The notes below the pieces were generated by a model. That model saw only the letters and a list, made by a program, of their open reading frames with translations, did not search any database and was not told the DNA's origin. A program made the translations under genes and the position numbers. Below, one piece after another: positions 59,822 to 64,000 of a stretch of 64,000 nucleotides of DNA (positions are counted from its first letter, which is position 1; the number at the start of each line of letters is the position of its first letter). Source of the stretch: Nematostella vectensis (lineage: Eukaryota; Cnidaria; Anthozoa; Actiniaria; Edwardsiidae); NCBI RefSeq assembly GCF_932526225.1, contig NC_064045.1, positions 8,744,138-8,808,137 on the forward strand, written 5' to 3'.

Positions 59822-62800
59822 TCTGTTTATTGTGACGGCTGCTGCTAGAGGCCAATGCACAAAAGAAAAGTGCAAGACTGTTTCATGGAAATTGAGAAAC
59901 AAAGCTTCTACCTTGTTTAATTTTCCATTGACTTGCAACGGCTAAGTTATCGTGAATCACGTGACCATCCGCGAGATCGACTGTCCTTGTACTCGATACC
60001 GGAAGTGGAACCACTTCGCGGTAAGGGGGGTGGGGAGGGTGCCCTTGTAAGCCCAACTACCGTCTTTATTGTTCTGGTAAGGCCTCATCGTACAATCTTT
60101 ATGGTTGCTTTTGTACTCGAACCACCAGGCTGATGTGCTTCTAGTTGAGAGATCTCGCACTCGAAGGAATGGCCCTGGGTACTCAACTGGTGCAGATGTT
60201 GCCCCCAAAAAATCAAGATCGAACTGAAACAAAACTAGTTTCTAAATTTGTGTCCAGCGGAAGTAGAAAGGAGAGTGTTGGTAAAAGGGTAGCAAGTAGC
60301 TGTCCTAGAAAAGAGCACATAAAAGGCGTTGCCCCCTAGGACATACAAGAAACGACAGAACTATCCTCCCTCCCTCCAACCATGGACTCTGAAGCACCAT
60401 TTATTAGGTGCTACTGGAAGTAGAAAGGAGGATGCAGCGAAATCTGCGTATCTGCCCTCGCCTAGAAAAGCGCACGTTGAAGGCGTCTGCCCCCTTGGAA
60501 TTTCAAGGAACGACAGAACTTTGTGCCCTCTTCCTCCCCAGACAATATTTACTAACAACATAGGGGGCAGCTTTATAAGGTGACGCTAATGTTATATGGT
60601 AGAAAAAAGGTAGCTTCAGCTCACTGTAAACTGAGATCTTTTCCTCGCGAACGCCAGCCCAGCGAAATACAGAGAAAAGAGGCCTCTGCTAGCAGGAAAA
60701 ATGTGAACAGATTCTCCTACCTCATAATCTTCCCATCCAAAGCCATCCTTCGCATAAATACCGATTTCCGCAGCATCACCAGTCGGCGTAATTCCGGTCA
60801 CGCCGAACAATTTTCCACTGTTCACGCTCCACTGCCCAAAGTTGTTCATCTTCCACTTCCGGTCCAAATTACTATCTGAGAAGTCATCAGGGTTGCTATT
60901 AGCTCGGCCAGCGGATTTGCTACCAAACACAAGAGCGTACTTGTTTTGATTGACAGCGTTGCTTGGCAACGGGGCTTGGAGCTTGAACGAGACTGTTGCG
61001 TTAGTAGTACCCAATCCACTGACGACGCGGTCGATTTGGACGGGCTCTTCTGAAGCTTGGGACTGATAGAACACGCGCAACTCGTTGCCATTGGCTTGAC
61101 TTAACCCATTGACTCCTGGCTTTTTTGGAGCTGAATTTACAAAAAACAGACTAAAAACAGATACCTCCCCCCCTATTCTGAGTTTTATACAGCCCGTCAA
61201 AGTCAAACACAGCTGCACCTAGTCAGCGGTATCCAAGCTTTCCAAAAGTGCTTTGCGGTCCCCACTTTTAATCCCTCGTCGATGTGCTGAAGCCAGCACA
61301 AGTTGATGGTTGCTTGTATTTTTCATCAAAAATACAGCTATGAGCATATTAGGAGAGTGTCTCAGGACATCATGAAGTCTTTTGGGGCATAATTGAGTGC
61401 TTTGCTTATGGATATTTGCAAGCAAAGGTGGATTCATGATGATTTTTTCTTGTTTGGCTTTGCCCGGATGAGAAAATAATTTTCTAATGAATAACCACAG
61501 CTCTCCTAAATGCTGTCTTTTCTGAAACCAAATTGATTGCAAAATTGTTTACACTGCTATTCTGGGTCTGTATGACCTGGAATTGATTCGTTTGGCTTTG
61601 GGGTGAAAAGACTTATAAAAAACCATCTGACTTTGTGGAGAGGAGTGTTGACTGGCCCTCCCCTCGTGAATTTTCCCCTGGATCTCCCAGAATGCTTTGC
61701 AATACGTAAAGATATTTTCGTGGTTGTTCAATCCTTCAAGGAATGGACATTGTGTTTTGAGGCCAAGGAAATGTACCTGGAGGATCAGAATAAAGGTATC
61801 TATTTGTGTCTTGAGCTGTGTTTGCTGATCTCTCTCCCTTGTGTGGTATTTTGAGCGTTTTATTGAGAGGGGTGATTCTGCTTTTCTCTCCTTGTTCGAT
61901 TTGAGATTTGTCAAAGAACCTGTGCTATTATTTGGCTTAAGAGTAGATGCCAACACCTTGGTTGGATGCATATCTGCAAGACCATTTATCCCTTAGACTG
62001 ATGCCTGAGTATCTTCATCTTGTTGTGTTTATTTTGAATTTATGAATTTTTTGGGTTGTGGGTACTTCCCAAAGCCGGTACAGGCCGGTTGAGGGGTCAA
62101 TGTGTTTTAAGCCTTGGTCGATCAATTGCCTGTGGTTAACTGTAAGTAAAATATGTGTTAAGAAATATTTTTTACGCTTTATCTTTCTTCAGATAAGTAT
62201 TATAAAAAAGACTCAAGGGAAGGACCATTTGATGGGGATTTAAGGGCCTCAGACTCGATTTTTTTAGGGGGAATCAGCAACTCCATTGCAACTTGCCCCA
62301 TATCAAATGATCCGTCCCTAAGACCCCCGAGTATTCAAAGTTCTTGAAATGTTCCATTTATAACAGCATTGTGAATTGGGTGGGTTATACCAGAGTGGGT
62401 AAAAAGAGCAAAAAAGTAAAAATAAATAAAAAAGTATGATTAATAAATAGATAAAGAGATAGAAATACTCAAAGTTTGCCAAATTTCGTTTTGTATTGAT
62501 CCATAGACAATTATTTGTTTGCTCACCGTCAAAGGAGACTGTGGAATTTGCTGGAAGATCGGAGACGGCATGAAGTCTTACTGGCCGCTTTCCCACAAAA
62601 TCTACAATAGAGAAATGATGATCGCAAGGAGCACTTGCATTGTGGGTGCCAGAAAGTTGACCCAGAAGTGAATGGATCTTGTACACTTTTGTCAAATCTT
62701 CGGCAACGGTTTTTTGTTGCTCTGTTGCGTCCTTTTGGGCTGCTGCGGCGGTCATGGCTTTCTCCTTCCTGTAGTTTCAAGTTCAATGAAAGCCGTAGGA

Positions 62801-63184
62801 TCAATTCATCGAGGAGTTTTTGCACGCTCAAGATTTCCTTATGGGTTTTCTTTGTCGCTACAGACTTCTTACTCTCCAAGCTTAGAAAGAGAAAGGCGAA
62901 AATGCAAAATGTGGCGAGTTTGGGGGCCATTTCTTGTACACTTTTGTCAAATCTTCGGCAACGGTTTTTTGTTGCTCTGTTGCGTCTTTTTGGGCTGCTG
63001 CGGCGGTCATGGCTTTCTCCTTCCTGTAGTTTCAAGTTCAATGAAAGCCGTAGGATCAATTCATCGAGGAGTTTTTGCACGCTCAAGATTTCCTTATGGG
63101 TTTTCTTTGTCGCTACAGACTTCTTACTCTCCAAGCTTAGAAAGAGAAAGGCGAAAATGCAAAATGTGGCGAGTTTGGGGGCCA
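55604..63184 (-). CDS. secreted protein with jelly-roll-like and fibrinogen-like domains, frame-broken
   Basis: Minus-strand exons: 5' exon(s) 63184-62527, then 61130-60721, 60223-59912, 59645-59342, 59156-59085, 58121-57884 and 55858-55604 (TAG). The 5' exon gives a signal peptide (MAPKLATFCIFAFLFLSLES). A region from DFSDSNLDRKWK to FYDNIRIR looks like a concanavalin-type sandwich. The C-terminal part (NNGGWTLVGK, SCLDARVLAV, CYQNKYGIM, DADWPN, VTVWLK) is fibrinogen-like. Phases agree from exon 59645 to the stop. Two breaks are seen: the signal-peptide frame differs from the downstream frame, and within 60223-59912 the frame must shift near 59990-60010 (WFHFRYR to LADGHVIHDN). Either this is a decaying gene or the assembly has indels. 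Function is unknown; a lectin or matrix role is inferred. Confidence 0.72.
55945..56025. repeat. dispersed repeat (caatattt / ggaaatgacc family)
   Basis: Contains caatattttcaaaaattata and aggaaatgaccagtaggggc, shared with the copies at 0.93, 24.0, 24.5 and 34.9 kb. It abuts the 5' end of the Penelope-like fragment. Confidence 0.6.
56100..56937 (+). pseudogene. Penelope-like ORF fragment with GIY-YIG endonuclease
   Basis: The open frame continues to TAG at 56935-56937. It shows a thumb-like region (RCNELTNYLLKRGYKPAYLE), then FVTTYNPTLP, the CGKNC...ITC linker, and the GIY-YIG core NVIYMIQCNRCNLQYIGE followed by TKRKLKERFNDHR. The C-terminus ends GTLEPGGVNRREET, as usual for these proteins. 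The catalytic reverse transcriptase motifs are absent, so the copy cannot move by itself. The fragment itself is still open, which suggests fairly recent insertion. Confidence 0.85.
57082..57119 (+). ncRNA. hammerhead-ribozyme-like motif in the retroelement tail
   Basis: CTGAAGA (57082-57088), a hairpin GGCAGG/CCTGCC (57090-57107), then GAAA (57108-57111) and TATCGTT, which can make a 2-bp stem III with an AUC loop. This follows the CUGANGA...GAAA core of the minimal hammerheads known from Penelope-like elements. An extra A follows CTGAAGA, and stem I next to the core does not pair well (only atttat/ataaat further out), so activity is doubtful. Confidence 0.55.
57430..57726. mobile_element. 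fold-back element, GTACCAAGGA variant
   Basis: Ends ccaggcccgtaccaaggat and ccttggtacgggcctgg are inverted. Internal G runs (~57462-57485) and a matching accccttccccttgg stretch near the right end. Intron of the fibrinogen-like gene. A partial relative precedes it at 57303-57416. Confidence 0.75.
58257..58334. repeat. three tandem 27-bp units
   Basis: gttagtacccagtctcaaat followed by acgc, three copies, near exon 58121-57884 of the fibrinogen-like gene (intronic). Confidence 0.9.
58515..58852. repeat. 27-bp minisatellite, ~12.5 copies
   Basis: Unit agcttctttatcatggcacc followed by cacaaat. Because 27 is divisible by 3, it gives open frames on both strands (MAPTNS... and MIKKLFVGA...). It is intronic in the fibrinogen-like gene and not coding. 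Confidence 0.95.
59669..59832. repeat. (ATTC)n-(ATTT)n microsatellite
   Basis: About 60 bp of ATTC followed by ~100 bp of ATTT tetranucleotides. It starts only ~24 nt before the acceptor of exon 59645-59342, within the branch-point region of that intron. Confidence 0.97.
60255..60572. repeat. ~157-bp diverged direct duplication
   Basis: Two copies share ggaagtagaaaggag, cctagaaaagmgcac and gaacgacagaact in the same order, one starting at about 60257 and one at 60414. They lie in the intron between exons 61130-60721 and 60223-59912. Confidence 0.75.
61219..61971 (-). other. intronic ORFs of unknown origin
   Basis: Two adjoining minus-strand ORFs (61542-61219 and 61971-61549, 107 and 140 codons) sit in a large intron. 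They include LCPKRLHDVLRHSPNMLIAV and SFHPKAKRINSRSYRP. I do not recognise them. They might be relics of a mobile element. An imperfect inverted repeat (aagggaaggaccatttgatg / atcaaatgatccgtccctaa) at ~62218-62322 could mark one end. Confidence 0.25.
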
Positions 63185-63187
63185 TTT
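62678..63187 (-). repeat. 255-bp tandem duplication of the signal-peptide exon
   Basis: Copies at ~62678-62932 and ~62933-63187 are almost identical (only about one base difference noted). Each holds an ATG, the MAPKLATFCIFAFLFLSLES leader and the following charged region. The period equals 85 codons, so the frame passes from one copy to the next. The duplication is recent or homogenised, or an assembly artefact. Confidence 0.92.
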
Positions 63188-63524
63188 CTTTGCGCAGCGC
63201 TAGCTCTAGCTTTACAAAGTTTTCAGTGACTACTAACGAACACTGATAGTGGCTACACAAAAGCCGTTTTGTGCTACATGAAAAAACGCGTTTCAATCAC
63301 TTGCGATTTACCTCTTTACATTGCCATGTCAACAATAAGGTATTTTTACATGTTTATGTCAGAGTTTTAAATATAACATTCGAAATTTCAATTTTGTTGA
63401 AAAAATAGATAAAAAAGAGAACTTTCATGAATCAATGAAAAAAAATCAAATTTTTTTTCTACTCTTACTACGGGTAGCCTGTGTCTGCTCAAGTGTTTAC
63501 TTTGCTGGGCAGCGGTCATTCTCA

Positions 63525-63660
63525 ACAAGACCAAGATGGCGGTAATCAAAGTTCCATCAAATCAAAACAAGAAAAAATCTTTCACGTTTAGAAGCATTTA
63601 TTAGGTTTTATACAAAGTCACAATGCCAATGCAACAGTAAGTAATATGTTTTGTTTTGTA
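63525..63660 (+). promoter_or_regulatory. possible divergent promoter / first exon
   Basis: ccaagatggcggtaatc at 63530-63546 fits a YY1-type CAAGATGGCGG site overlapping a possible ATG, and aaca|gtaagt near 63632 could be a splice donor. The open frame is only 18 codons. It lies ~340 bp from the start of the minus-strand gene, so a shared promoter is possible but unproven. Confidence 0.2.
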
Positions 63661-64000
63661 TCTACGTTTGCTGTGGTTTCCGCTTGATTTATTTGTAATG
63701 TCGACATGACAACATTCGCGTCAACACGAATATTTTGTCAGAAGATATTAGTGCAGATATTAATTTAAATCCTTGTTTATCTAAAACGAAATTGTATTTT
63801 AATTGCTTGTTACAGCTTTAAGGAAAATTTCCAGTTAGAACGTGTTACAAAGGCTGCCTTAGGCTATTTTGCTTTATGGCGAAACCTTATGTGTTTAGAA
63901 TATTAATTGTGCACATTTGATTTTTATTTGTTGAAGATGAAAATAAAATAAAAAATTTCTTTTAGATGTTTTACCATTATATAAATCCTGTGATACTTTT
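63661..64000. other. window end, nothing recognised
   Basis: AT-rich, no exon or repeat identified. Confidence 0.4.

Noticed and set aside
62635-63246. Plus-strand ORFs of 185-203 codons
   Set aside because: Antisense shadows of the duplicated signal-peptide exon; their internal repeat simply mirrors the 255-bp duplication.

Overview
The window is nuclear DNA of an early-branching animal, most likely an anthozoan cnidarian (sea anemone or coral). Introns are short, there are many small fold-back transposons and satellite arrays, and the gene content fits: an invertebrate-type gustatory-receptor-like gene, a receptor joining leucine-rich repeats to a cysteine-rich multi-pass membrane region, a ZIP11 zinc transporter and a secreted fibrinogen-like protein. 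I cannot name the species from sequence alone.

Layout. 1-9.0 kb has no gene I can support. It holds a ~90-bp minisatellite, a TTAA-flanked element nested inside another element, and small hairpin elements. 9.05-12.0 kb (minus) is a five-exon gustatory-receptor-like gene of 417 aa. 12.0-15.96 kb is intergenic and carries a 41-bp minisatellite that copies the exon 4/splice-donor junction of that gene. 15.97-40.43 kb (minus) is one 28-exon gene. I assembled it by matching splice sites and phase: signal peptide, N-terminal cap, 22 exons each coding one leucine-rich repeat, two cysteine-rich exons, then a multi-pass membrane region. The model gives exactly 1,191 codons plus stop. Its introns hold most of the satellites, including a ~3-kb G-rich array that nearly fills one intron. 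40.4-47.0 kb is mostly repeats (a GATA/GGTA array and several MITEs). A two-helix membrane ORF lies at 47.05-47.46 kb (minus) and a tRNA-Gly(GCC) at 47.98-48.05 kb (minus). 48.2-54.24 kb (plus) is SLC39A11/ZIP11 in nine exons (328 aa). 55.6-63.2 kb (minus) is a secreted protein with a jelly-roll-like region and a fibrinogen-like C-terminal domain. Its 5' exon carries a 255-bp tandem duplication and two reading-frame breaks are visible. A 5'-truncated Penelope-like retroelement with a GIY-YIG endonuclease and a hammerhead-like tail sits antisense in one of its introns.

The genes do not form an operon or pathway. Two are multi-pass membrane proteins of receptor type on the same strand, one is a metal transporter and one is a secreted recognition-type protein. 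All gene models come from reading splice sites and phase by eye. Family names come from recognised motifs, not from searches.
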